Source of the DNA: Fischerella sp.
Lineage (GTDB): Bacteria > Cyanobacteriota > Cyanobacteriia > Cyanobacteriales > Nostocaceae
Direction: 5' to 3'
Length of the DNA: 8,097 bases
NCBI GenBank assembly: GCA_026419705.1
Contig: JANZYY010000219.1
Coordinates: forward strand, 1-8,097
Within the stretch, counting starts at the first letter, position 1. Each line of letters starts with the position of its first letter. Shown here in pieces: positions 1 to 6,243 of this stretch. Made by a program: the position numbers and the translations under genes. Below the pieces are notes generated by a model, which saw only the letters and a program-made list of their open reading frames with translations, was not told where the DNA came from and did no database searches.

Positions 1-1292
1 AACATCATCTCTGTCAGGGAAGGGTGAATAATATGACCTGTACCCGCATTCCATAAACCCGCAATTGCACGTAAGACAGAACTCTTGCCACTTCCACTGT
101 GTCCTACAATCACCAGTCCTTCTCCTGGCTTTACGGTAACAGAGAGTTCTCTAACTAGGGTGCGTTGATAATTGGGAGTAAGTAGAGTGACATGGCGCAA
201 AGCTAGTCTGGAGTTTTCCGTCATGTCGATAGTTGTCATTCCTGTTGGCTTTGTGGATGGTGTTTCTAAAGCATCGGCTAAGCTATGCAGACGCTCAACT
301 CCTGCTGCGAAAGCGGTCAGGTTTTCAAACTGGCTAACGATAATAGATAAGGATCGAAAAATTTCCCGGAATGCGATCGCTGCTTGGGTGAATGTCCCAA
401 ATTCGGTATTGCCTGCAAAGTAAATGGGTGCGATGATGATGTATGGCAGTGCGGCAACAAAGTAATTATAACTGGTAGTAAAGAAACCAAGATTTCGCTG
501 CCAACTAATCAACAAATCAAAGTTGCGAATTGCGCTCAAAAAACGCTGTTTTAACTGAACTGATTCTTGCGCTTCACCTTGGTAAAAAGCAATCGATTCG
601 GCATTATCTCTCACATGAACAAGACCGTAACGAAAGTTCGCTTCTTGTTTGAGTTGGTCAAAGTTAATTCCAATTAATCTTTGACCAATCCAAGCAGTAA
701 TAATTGTTCCCACAATTGCATATAAAAGTAGTGAAACAGATAAACTAATAGAGATAGATAATAATACGCCCGTGAAAGAAACTAGAGTAACAATTGATGT
801 GAGAATCAGCAATAAAAAAGAAAGACTAGTGCGGGTAAATGCCCTAATGTCTTCTGAAATTCGTTGGTCTGGATTGTCAATTTTTTCATGAAAATTAATC
901 TGGTAATAAGCACGTTTTTGCAAATATTTATCCAGAAACCGACCTGTCAGCCACTCCCGCCAGTACAATCCTAGCTTGTCTTGGAGATAGCCGAACATGA
1001 CAACAATGGGAGTACCAATCACCAAAAGACCAGCATAGATAGAGATGAATCGCCAAAAGGTTGTCGTGTCTTTAGTTTGGGGAAAATTAGCCAGTGATGT
1101 ATCAATATAGCGGAAAATAAAGCTAATGCCGACGTTAATGCCATTAACGGCTAATGCTAGAATTAACAACAAAAGTAGCAGTCCTCTAGCTTTCCATTTT
1201 TGTTCGGAAAACCAGTAGGGTTTGGCAAGTGCCAAAAATCTTAGCCAAAGTTGACGATTGAATCGATGAGGCTGGCTTTTCATTCCACTCAT
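1..1292 (-). CDS. ABC transporter, fused permease/ATPase, SbmA/BacA/ABCD-like (partial, 3' end outside window)
   Basis: This is the N-terminal 430 residues of a fused membrane-plus-ATPase transporter of the inner membrane. Family members usually have about 570-670 residues, so most of the ATPase domain (Q-loop, signature, Walker B) lies beyond the left edge. Hydrophobic segments lie near residues 36-60, 82-103, 156-204 (two spans) and 275-292. The block DNPDQRISEDIR (139-150) is typical of the ABC_membrane_2 group that includes SbmA/BacA and peroxisomal ABCD proteins. Walker A is GHSGSGKSS (397-405), followed by the family-typical LRAIAGLW. The start at 1292 is the first in-frame ATG; AAGGA (1307-1311) lies 14 bases upstream, a long spacing, and a second ATG at 1283 is possible. 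Relatives import peptides, cobalamin or fatty acyl compounds, so the substrate is open. It is 203 bases from the next gene upstream and shows no link to the cation module. Family call firm, substrate unknown. Confidence 0.9.
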   Translation of the reverse strand, partial: MSGMKSQPHRFNRQLWLRFLALAKPYWFSEQKWKARGLLLLLLILALAVNGINVGISFIFRYIDTSLANFPQTKDTTTFWRFISIYAGLLVIGTPIVVMFGYLQDKLGLYWREWLTGRFLDKYLQKRAYYQINFHEKIDNPDQRISEDIRAFTRTSLSFLLLILTSIVTLVSFTGVLLSISISLSVSLLLYAIVGTIITAWIGQRLIGINFDQLKQEANFRYGLVHVRDNAESIAFYQGEAQESVQLKQRFLSAIRNFDLLISWQRNLGFFTTSYNYFVAALPYIIIAPIYFAGNTEFGTFTQAAIAFREIFRSLSIIVSQFENLTAFAAGVERLHSLADALETPSTKPTGMTTIDMTENSRLALRHVTLLTPNYQRTLVRELSVTVKPGEGLVIVGHSGSGKSSVLRAIAGLWNAGTGHIIHPSLTEMM

Positions 1293-1414
1293 TGCTAACG
1301 GTTTTTTCCTTAACTTAAATTAAATTTTGAAATTTCTACCGCAAATGGTGCATAATGGCTCCAGAAAGCCCAGTCCAAAGCGTTGTATTAATGTTAGCAA
1401 TCTTCAGCCCTTCT

Positions 1415-1486
1415 AAGAGTCAATAGTGCATAGTCCATAGTCCATAGTCAAACGCAAAGACTATAGACTAATGACTAATGACTAAT
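1415..1486. repeat. Heptamer tandem repeats forming an imperfect hairpin
   Basis: The left arm has three perfect CATAGTC heptamers (1429-1449), preceded by two degenerate units (1415-1428). After a 9-base spacer (1450-1458) the right arm reads GACTATA and then three GACTAAT units (1459-1486). The right-arm heptamers are near reverse complements of the left-arm ones, matching at five to six of seven positions, so the whole can fold into a long imperfect stem. It begins about 10 bases past the stop codon of the acyl-CoA synthetase fragment. Short tandem heptamers of this style are common in intergenic DNA of Nostoc-like cyanobacteria. The other 130 or so bases of this intergenic stretch (1293-1414) show no clear promoter to me. 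Confidence 0.75.
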
Positions 1487-1495
1487 CCAAAATCC

Positions 1496-1903
1496 TCAAG
1501 ACTTGTGCAGCTGTTCGATCTTGTCTCGCTGAATTTGTAGAGTTGGAGTAGTTGAGTCGTTTTCTGGTGTAAAGGCTTCTAAGACAAACTGAAAGTCACT
1601 GATATCGTCAAGGGGGCGATACCCAAGACGCGATCGCACTTTCGCTTTGAGTACCTCTTCGATCAAGGCGCGAGTTTTGGGATGGGTAAGCAACTCGGTT
1701 TCTGTTAAATGTTGTAAACCTTGTGTTTTTGCCCAAGTGGCGATCGCTTCCAAATTTGGGTAAATCAAAGCTGCAAGCCGCTTCCTGTCCGAGCCAACTA
1801 CCACTATCCGGCTGATGACTTGATTGTTTTTGCTGACAAATTTTCCGGAAGAAAATGCGACGATTTTATTTTTTCCTTGAGATACTACACGTCGAATGTG
1901 CAT
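1496..1903 (-). CDS. Orphan C-terminal fragment of a long-chain acyl-CoA/acyl-ACP synthetase (AMP-binding family), probable gene remnant
   Basis: This 135-residue reading frame matches only the last part of cyanobacterial long-chain acyl-CoA/acyl-ACP synthetases, which have about 640-660 residues. Recognisable blocks are IVVVGSDRKRLAALIYPNLE (33-52), the helix LLTHPKTRALIEEVLKAKV (71-89), LGYRPLDD (93-100) and TPTLQIQR (119-126). The AMP-binding core is absent. In family members the C-terminal motif reads TxTLKIRR and carries the lysine needed for adenylate formation; here that place is Gln123, so the fragment should not form adenylates on its own. The region before residue 32 is shorter and more divergent than usual. 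An in-frame stop lies 15 bases before the ATG and I see no good ribosome binding site. It lies 55 bases after the second PepSY stop. Most likely a decaying remnant; a small stand-alone acyl-binding or regulatory protein is less likely. Confidence 0.65.
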   Translation of the reverse strand: MHIRRVVSQGKNKIVAFSSGKFVSKNNQVISRIVVVGSDRKRLAALIYPNLEAIATWAKTQGLQHLTETELLTHPKTRALIEEVLKAKVRSRLGYRPLDDISDFQFVLEAFTPENDSTTPTLQIQRDKIEQLHKS

Positions 1904-1958
1904 AGTTTTTGCCGTTCAAAATGTAAATGAAAGCAGGTGATGAGTAATGGGATAAAAA

Positions 1959-2297
1959 TTAATTAGCTATCCAGTCTTTGAAGAAGTGAAAATCAGCTAA
2001 ATTCCAGGGTTGCTCGGTTTTAATGATTTCCCTAGTATTGGCATTAACGTAAACATCTAAACCATTGTTGAGTTCTGCTTCCCATACCAACTTATTATTT
2101 TCACGCTCTAAATTAACATCAATTACCGTTGTACCTGGGTTAGCAGCTTGAACTGTTTCAATCGCTTGGTTAATTGTGACAGTAGGAGCTGTTTCATGGT
2201 GAGAAGCTTGAACCGGTCTGGTTTTGAACCATAAACTTCCTCCGAAAATTACAGCTACTACTCCAACAGCACCGACAATTTTTTGCTTAATTTCCAT
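1959..2297 (-). CDS. Small membrane-anchored PepSY-domain protein (copy A)
   Basis: This 112-residue protein has a positively charged start (MEIKQK), one hydrophobic segment at about residues 7-24, and a possible signal-peptidase site after VQA (29-31). The mature part would lie in the periplasm or remain anchored at the inner membrane. Residues 39-94 fit a PepSY domain: VTINQAIETVQAANPG helix, an IDVNLERENNKLVWEAEL strand pair, then DVYVNANTREIIKTE. PepSY domains are generally viewed as small extracytoplasmic regulatory or ligand-binding modules, but no reaction can be assigned. Its paralogue at 5647-5309 has the same length with 64 of 112 residues identical by hand count. The ATG at 2297 has GGGAG (2306-2310) 8 bases upstream. 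It has its own promoter and shared operator, and a terminator-like hairpin separates it from the ATPase gene. HH after the cleavage site (33-34) could touch metal, but this is not conserved in the paralogue. Confidence 0.85.
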   Translation of the reverse strand: MEIKQKIVGAVGVVAVIFGGSLWFKTRPVQASHHETAPTVTINQAIETVQAANPGTTVIDVNLERENNKLVWEAELNNGLDVYVNANTREIIKTEQPWNLADFHFFKDWIAN

Positions 2298-2334
2298 AGT
2301 TCAAACTCCCATCCATTGAGTTTATTGTTATTTG

Positions 2335-2381
2335 CTTATATCTTGTATTTTAGATAGAGTTTTTAAGAAAAAGATGAGAGT
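2335..2381 (-). promoter_or_regulatory. Promoter with shared OmpR-type operator, site 1 (PepSY copy A)
   Basis: Read on the minus strand, ACTCTCAT (2381-2374) is followed after 6 bases by CTTAA (2367-2363), after 10 more by TAA (2352-2350 region), and then by the -10 box TATAAG (2340-2335). TCTCAT and TCTTAA form a direct repeat with an 11-bp period. The place for a -35 box reads AAAAAC, unlike TTGACA, and lies against the operator, which suggests activator dependence. Expected transcript start is near 2328, about 30 bases before the ATG. Confidence 0.65.
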
Positions 2382-2404
2382 AATAATCTTGATTTTGACT
2401 TAGC

Positions 2405-2470
2405 AAAAATGAGCAGGATGATGACAGTATAGTTTAGGTCTGTCAGTTTCATACTCGCCATCTCCTGCTC
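2405..2470 (-). terminator. Probable rho-independent terminator after the ATPase gene
   Basis: In the minus direction GAGCAGGA (2470-2463) pairs with TCCTGCTC (2418-2411), giving 8 bp. An inner TGACAG/CTGTCA stem (2445-2440 with 2427-2422) adds 6 bp inside the long loop. The outer stem is followed at once by ATTTTTG (2410-2404). It lies 26 bases past the ATPase stop codon and just ahead of the second PepSY promoter, so it would separate the two transcription units. The loop is long, hence moderate confidence. Confidence 0.6.
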
Positions 2471-2496
2471 TCGCTGATTCTTTCTATATTTTATTT

Positions 2497-5280
2497 TTAA
2501 TTCGGAGGGTCAAAGCGATTAACAAATGCAGCCCAAGGAATCATTGGTAAACCCACGGCAAAACAGAACAGCCATTGGTCAAAACTTAGGGGCGCTGTGA
2601 AGAAAATCTCATTAATTAAAGGTACATAAGAGAAGCAAAGTTGTAAAATTATTGCACCAATAATACCAAAACCAATGGCTGGAATATCAACGTTTTCTTC
2701 GATTGTACCGTCCATTTTGGCAATCAGATTCGGCACTAATTGACTAAGGCTCAACAGATAAAAAATTCTGCCTGCAATTAAAGAATTGATTGCCATAGTA
2801 CGAGCTAGATTTGTATCTCCCGTCGTTTGTCGAATGTATTCAAAAACTCCGAATATCACAATCCAGTTAAACAGAGAAATTGCCAAGATGCGTTTGATTC
2901 TACTACCCGACAGCAATGCTTCATTGGGACGACGGGGCGGTTGTTGCATGACATTTTGAGGTTTCGGCTCAAAGGCTAAGGGAACTGTCATGGTAATGGA
3001 ATTAATTACATTCAACCAAAGAATTTGCAATGATAATATCGGTAATTCTCTGCCTACCAGCGTGCTGAATAAAATTGTCATTGATTCTCCACCATTAACT
3101 GGGAGAATAAAGCACATAGCTTTAACGAGATTTTTGTAAACAGCACGCCCTTCCTCAACGGCTGCTTTAATTGAAGCAAAGTTGTCATCGGTGAGTAGCA
3201 TATCAGCCGCTTCTTTTGCTACCTCGGTTCCCGCCATACCCATCGCAATGCCAATATCAGCTTGTTTTAAGGCGGGTGCATCGTTAACTCCATCCCCTGT
3301 CATGGCGACAATTTCGCCTTTTGATTGTAACGCTTCGACTAGACGTAGCTTTTGTTCTGGTGCGACGCGGGCGAATACAACCCCATCTTCTGCAACTTGA
3401 GCAAGTTCTTGGTAGTCCATTTGAGCCAGTTCAGCGCCGGTAAATGCCAGCACTGAGCCATTTTTATTGATGCCCATACGAGTCGCGATCGCCTGCGCTG
3501 TGATCGCATGATCGCCGGTAATCATTTTTACCTGAACACCCGCTGATTGACAGGCTTTCACCGCTTTCATCGCACTTTCACGCGGTGGGTCAATCATCCC
3601 TTGCAAGCCCAAGAAAATCAACCCAGTGTCAATATCTAAATGGTCTACAGTAGTTTGTTCGTTTGGTACAAGCTTCTTTGCCAACGCCAACACCCGTAAG
3701 CCTTGACGTGCCATAATATTGACTTCCCGCTCGATAGAGGAAGTATTTAATGTCTCTACGCAGTCGATTGGTCTGAGTTGTCCCTTGCTATTTAATATGA
3801 AGGTGCAGCGCTTGGCGATCGCTTCTACCGAACCCTTGACATAAATCGTCTTACCTGTAGGAGTTTCGTGCAGAGTCGCCATGTACTGAAACTCAGATTC
3901 AAAAGGAATCGCATCCAGTCTCGGCATTTGTTGTTCTAGAAGCGGCTTGATTAACCCCAATTTATTAGCAGAGGTGATTAACGCCCCCTCAGTCGGATCG
4001 CCAACAACTACCCATTTACCGTTTTTGGTTTCCAAGTGAGAGTCATTGCATAACAGTCCGGCGCTGAGACATTCTTGCAAACCGCGATCGCCACTCAAAT
4101 CGATGGGTTTGCCATCCTGTAAAATTTCCCCTTCCGGAGAATAACCCACACCAGTGACTGCATACTGATGTCCCCCCGCATAGATAGCTTGCACTGTCAT
4201 TTGATTTTCGGTCAAAGTGCCAGTTTTATCGGAACAAATCACAGTAGCACTGCCGAGAGTTTCTACTGCTGGTAGTTTGCGGATAATTGCGTGGCGGCGA
4301 GCCATGCGGGATACACCGATAGCTAATGTCACAGTTACTACTGCTGGTAATCCTTCCGGAATCGAGCCGACAATTAATGCCACAGTCGCTTCTATAGCAT
4401 CTCTCCAATGTTTGCTTCGCAATCCCGCCATCAAAGTCAGGGTTGCAAGCCCCAAAACCATGTACAGCCAATTTTTGCTGAACTTGTCGAATTTTCGGGT
4501 TAAGGGGGTAGAAAGGTCGATTTTATTTTCTAATAGCTGAGAAATTCGCCCTGTTTCGGTAGTATTACCCGTGGCTACTACTATACCTGTCGCCTGCCCA
4601 AAAGTAACAAAGCCACCTGCATAAGCCATATTTTTGCGTTCTGCTAACGGGATATCTGGCGGTAGGGGCGGCGTCTCTACACCCGCCTCTTTTTCAACTG
4701 CTACAGACTCACCAGTTAGGGCGGATTCATCTACTTGCAGGTTCCGCACTTTAATCAGTCGTAAGTCAGCAGGTACTTTGTCACCAGAAGTTAACAGCAC
4801 CACATCGCCAGGAACTAACTCTCGTGAGGGAATGCGTAACTTTTGACCCTCGCGAATAACAGTTGCTTCTGTAGTGATGGATTTAGCTAGGGCTGCGATC
4901 GCCCCTTCCGCTTTCGATTCCTGAACATATCCAATAATGGCGTTAGTTGTAGTTACACCCCAAATCACAAAGGCGTTGACAAACTCACCTATAATTGCCT
5001 TGGTAGCACCCGCAATTAGCAAGATGTACAGTAGCGGCTGGTTATATTGCAAAAGAAATTTTAACCACCAGGGTTTTCCTTTCTTTCCCGTCAATTCATT
5101 GAAACCAAAACGCGCTATTCGCTCTTTGATTTCAATACAATTCAAGCCTTGTAATTGGTCAGTTTTTAACAAGTCTATGGTTTGTTCTATAGGTAATGAA
5201 TGCCAATCTTGAGGCAGCTTGTCTTGCATTGGGCGAACTGGTTTCAACTTAACTTTATGGGCAGATACAGACCTAGTCAT
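2497..5280 (-). CDS. P2-type cation-transporting ATPase
   Basis: This complete 927-residue inner-membrane pump uses ATP and an aspartyl-phosphate intermediate to move cations. Order of parts: N-terminal cation-ATPase domain (about 24-90), actuator domain with TGES (189-192), PEGLP in M4 (308-312), phosphorylation motif DKTGTLT (351-357, Asp351), nucleotide domain with KGSVE (482-486), MITGD (586-590), hinge TGDGVNDAPA (661-670), and six C-terminal spans to about 921. Aligned to SERCA, ion ligands Glu309, Asn729, Glu732 and Asn757 are kept, but the M6 position of SERCA Asp800 is Ser761 (WLNVINS for WVNLVTD). Hence a calcium assignment is unsafe; proton, sodium, manganese or calcium remain possible. 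No heavy-metal binding domain or CPC motif is present, which excludes a P1B copper/zinc pump. The ATG at 5280 has GGAA (5288-5291) 7 bases upstream. It lies 28 bases after PepSY copy B, most likely co-transcribed from that gene's promoter. Confidence 0.95.
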   Translation of the reverse strand: MTRSVSAHKVKLKPVRPMQDKLPQDWHSLPIEQTIDLLKTDQLQGLNCIEIKERIARFGFNELTGKKGKPWWLKFLLQYNQPLLYILLIAGATKAIIGEFVNAFVIWGVTTTNAIIGYVQESKAEGAIAALAKSITTEATVIREGQKLRIPSRELVPGDVVLLTSGDKVPADLRLIKVRNLQVDESALTGESVAVEKEAGVETPPLPPDIPLAERKNMAYAGGFVTFGQATGIVVATGNTTETGRISQLLENKIDLSTPLTRKFDKFSKNWLYMVLGLATLTLMAGLRSKHWRDAIEATVALIVGSIPEGLPAVVTVTLAIGVSRMARRHAIIRKLPAVETLGSATVICSDKTGTLTENQMTVQAIYAGGHQYAVTGVGYSPEGEILQDGKPIDLSGDRGLQECLSAGLLCNDSHLETKNGKWVVVGDPTEGALITSANKLGLIKPLLEQQMPRLDAIPFESEFQYMATLHETPTGKTIYVKGSVEAIAKRCTFILNSKGQLRPIDCVETLNTSSIEREVNIMARQGLRVLALAKKLVPNEQTTVDHLDIDTGLIFLGLQGMIDPPRESAMKAVKACQSAGVQVKMITGDHAITAQAIATRMGINKNGSVLAFTGAELAQMDYQELAQVAEDGVVFARVAPEQKLRLVEALQSKGEIVAMTGDGVNDAPALKQADIGIAMGMAGTEVAKEAADMLLTDDNFASIKAAVEEGRAVYKNLVKAMCFILPVNGGESMTILFSTLVGRELPILSLQILWLNVINSITMTVPLAFEPKPQNVMQQPPRRPNEALLSGSRIKRILAISLFNWIVIFGVFEYIRQTTGDTNLARTMAINSLIAGRIFYLLSLSQLVPNLIAKMDGTIEENVDIPAIGFGIIGAIILQLCFSYVPLINEIFFTAPLSFDQWLFCFAVGLPMIPWAAFVNRFDPPN

Positions 5281-5308
5281 GAGTCAATTCCGATGAGAGG
5301 GATATAAA

Positions 5309-5647
5309 TTAATTAGGCATCCAGTTTGCTAAGAGAGGAACATCTGTCAAATTCCAGCCTTGCTCAGTTTTAACAATTTCTTTTGTGTTGGCATCGATGT
5401 ACACTTCTAAATCATTGTTTAGTTCAACTTCCCACGCCAAATTATTATTTACATGCTCTAAATTGACATCAATTGCGGCTGTGCCAGGGTTAGCAGCGAG
5501 AACCTTTTCTATGGCTTCAACCATTGTGACGCTAGGTACTGTGTTATGAGGAGAAGCTTGAACAGGTTTATTTCTGAGCAACCAATTTCCTCCAATAATC
5601 AAAGCTGCTATTCCACACGCAGCTATAATTGCTTGCTTAATTATCAT
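5309..5647 (-). CDS. Small membrane-anchored PepSY-domain protein (copy B), first gene of the ATPase operon
   Basis: This 112-residue protein has the same plan as copy A: an N-terminal hydrophobic segment (about 5-25), a VQAS junction (29-32) that may be cleaved or may leave the protein as a membrane anchor, then a PepSY domain (about 39-94) with VTMVEAIEKVLAANPG, IDVNLEHVNNNLAWEVEL and EVYIDANTKEIVKTE. It should face the periplasm. The ATG at 5647 has GAGG (5655-5658) 7 bases upstream. The stop is 28 bases before the ATPase start with no terminator between, so both should share one message. This linkage suggests a role beside the pump or in modulating the nearby sensor kinase, which is inference; no enzymatic residues are visible. 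Residue 33 is Pro where copy A has His, so the His pair is not a family feature. Confidence 0.86.
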   Translation of the reverse strand: MIIKQAIIAACGIAALIIGGNWLLRNKPVQASPHNTVPSVTMVEAIEKVLAANPGTAAIDVNLEHVNNNLAWEVELNNDLEVYIDANTKEIVKTEQGWNLTDVPLLANWMPN

Positions 5648-5683
5648 AATTCAACCTCATAATTGAAGGTTTGATGCTATTGG

Positions 5684-5729
5684 CTTATACCTTCATGTTA
5701 GAGAGAATTTTTAAGAAGACGATGAGAGT
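5684..5729 (-). promoter_or_regulatory. Promoter with shared OmpR-type operator, site 2 (PepSY copy B and ATPase)
   Basis: On the minus strand ACTCTCAT (5729-5722), 6 bases, CTTAA (5715-5711), 10 bases, TAA (5700-5698), then the -10 box TATAAG (5689-5684). The register equals that of site 1 except that the -10 box is one base nearer. The -35 position reads AAAAAT. The expected start near 5677 gives a leader of about 30 bases. Confidence 0.65.
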
Positions 5730-5758
5730 AGCAAGAAATTTTTGGTATGATCAAAGCT

Positions 5759-5804
5759 TAAATAAATAGATATTAACCAGATAAATTAAGAAAACGATGA
5801 TAAT
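5759..5804 (-). promoter_or_regulatory. Fourth, weaker operator copy upstream of the PepSY-ATPase promoter
   Basis: On the minus strand TATCAT (5802-5797), 6 bases, CTTAA (5790-5786), 10 bases, TAA (5775-5773), with a poor -10 candidate TATTTA (5764-5759). Spacing is identical to the three stronger sites, but the first half-site lacks the ACTC part. It lies 75 bases upstream of site 2. It may be a second, upstream promoter or an auxiliary binding site for the same regulator. Confidence 0.45.
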
Positions 5805-5864
5805 CAATAAAAATAAGTTTTTATATAGCAATTCTAGATGAATTGTGAAAATTTAAAATCTCAA

Positions 5865-5896
5865 AAACCCGGTAATTTTTATGCAAAACCGGGTTT
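5865..5896. terminator. Hairpin with T-rich flanks, probable terminator of the 69-residue gene
   Basis: AAACCCGGT (5865-5873) and ACCGGGTTT (5888-5896) form a perfect 9-bp stem with a 14-base loop. In the minus direction the stem is followed by TTGAGATTTT, and in the plus direction by CTCATTTTT, so it could act in both directions. It lies about 115 bases past the stop of the gene at 6222-6013. AAACCCGG stems of this kind recur in cyanobacterial intergenic DNA. Confidence 0.55.
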
Positions 5897-5959
5897 CTCA
5901 TTTTTCATGATTGATTTAGTATTTATATGTGCAATTAAAGATAAATATGTATCATAATC

Positions 5960-6000
5960 GTAGGTTTGCGTGAACGTTGCTACTGTCTACGCAAACCTAC
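5960..6000. repeat. 12-bp perfect inverted repeat just past the 69-residue gene
   Basis: GTAGGTTTGCGT (5960-5971) pairs perfectly with ACGCAAACCTAC (5989-6000) across a 17-base loop. It starts 12 bases after the stop codon of the small membrane gene. No T-run follows on the minus strand, so it is better read as an mRNA 3'-end stabilising hairpin or a dispersed palindromic repeat than as a standard terminator. Confidence 0.6.
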
Positions 6001-6012
6001 AATTTATAACTA

Positions 6013-6222
6013 TTAAAGCACTAGCATCAATACACCAATCGCACTTACCCAAAAGACAATAGAGAAAAAAAGACCCCACAAAAATCCTCTCGTAGCATAC
6101 GGATAGCAATCAATCATATATTGACTAGCTTCAGTTTCAAATATCGCGTCTTCAGGTATCTGCTGCGATTGGGATATCTGCTGTAATGAAGTTTCATTCA
6201 GTCTAGATTCACTTACTGTCAT
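6013..6222 (-). CDS. Small single-span membrane protein of unknown function
   Basis: This 69-residue protein is not one I can assign to a named family. Residues 1-42 are polar and acidic (net negative, rich in Ser, Gln and Glu), and residues about 47-69 form one hydrophobic segment (FLWGLFFSIVFWVSAIGVLM) reaching the C-terminus. The plan is that of a tail-anchored or single-span small membrane protein with a soluble N-terminus. Support for it being real: the ATG at 6222 has GAGG (6230-6233) 7 bases upstream, and it has its own -10 box and operator identical in register to those of the PepSY genes. It lies directly after the sensor kinase gene. Small spans beside pumps or kinases often act as modulators, so it may act on the ATPase or kinase here; that is inference from position only. 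Confidence 0.75.
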   Translation of the reverse strand: MTVSESRLNETSLQQISQSQQIPEDAIFETEASQYMIDCYPYATRGFLWGLFFSIVFWVSAIGVLMLVL

Positions 6223-6243
6223 GGTATAACCTCATTTCAACTC

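Larger units (their letters stand above)
1939..2381 (-). repeat. Duplicated PepSY cassette, copy A (operator, promoter, gene and short 3' flank)
   Basis: This block matches 5292-5729 from the operator (ACTCTCAT box) through the -10 box and the whole coding region to about 20 bases past the stop codon. On the plus strand both 3' flanks contain GATGAG, then GGGATA and AAATTAATTAG leading into the stop codon. The coding parts align without gaps. The copies are diverged, so the duplication is not recent. Confidence 0.7.
5292..5729 (-). repeat. Duplicated PepSY cassette, copy B (operator, promoter, gene and short 3' flank)
   Basis: This is the partner of the block at 1939-2381. The order is the same: operator, -10 box, ribosome binding site, 112 codons, then a similar 3' flank that here runs into the ATPase ribosome binding site. 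Because similarity covers the regulatory DNA as well as the coding region, the unit that was copied was a promoter-plus-gene cassette. Confidence 0.7.
5648..6012. other. Gene-free regulatory stretch between the 69-residue gene and the PepSY-ATPase operon
   Basis: These 365 AT-rich bases hold no convincing gene. From right to left they contain a 12-bp hairpin (5960-6000), a 9-bp GC-centred hairpin (5865-5896), a small inverted repeat CAATTC/GAATTG (5829-5834 and 5840-5845), and two operator/promoter copies (5759-5804 and 5684-5729). The remaining bases show nothing I can name. Confidence 0.7.

Noticed and set aside
172..423. Plus-strand open frame of 83 codons at the left edge
   Set aside because: It is antisense to the ABC transporter frame, which shows Walker A and family motifs through the same bases.
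1721..1930. Plus-strand open frame of 69 codons
   Set aside because: It is antisense to the acyl-CoA synthetase fragment, whose minus-strand translation clearly matches a known family.
2350..2381. Shared operator read as a cyanobacterial Pho box (SphR site)
   Set aside because: CTTAA and the 11-bp period are reminiscent, but the first half-site is TCTCAT without TTAA, and the third TAA is not in 11-bp register. The nearby regulator is a simpler candidate. A match of at least three YTTAAYYW units would change this view.
4217..4540. Plus- and minus-strand open frames within the ATPase gene
   Set aside because: They overlap the phosphorylation and M3-M4 region, whose ATPase motifs are all intact in the main frame; they are shadows.
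2497..5280. P1B heavy-metal (copper/zinc/cobalt) exporter
   Set aside because: There is no N-terminal metal-binding CxxC domain, no CPC-like motif in the ion channel helix (PEGLP is present) and no HP locus; the topology and motifs are P2 type.
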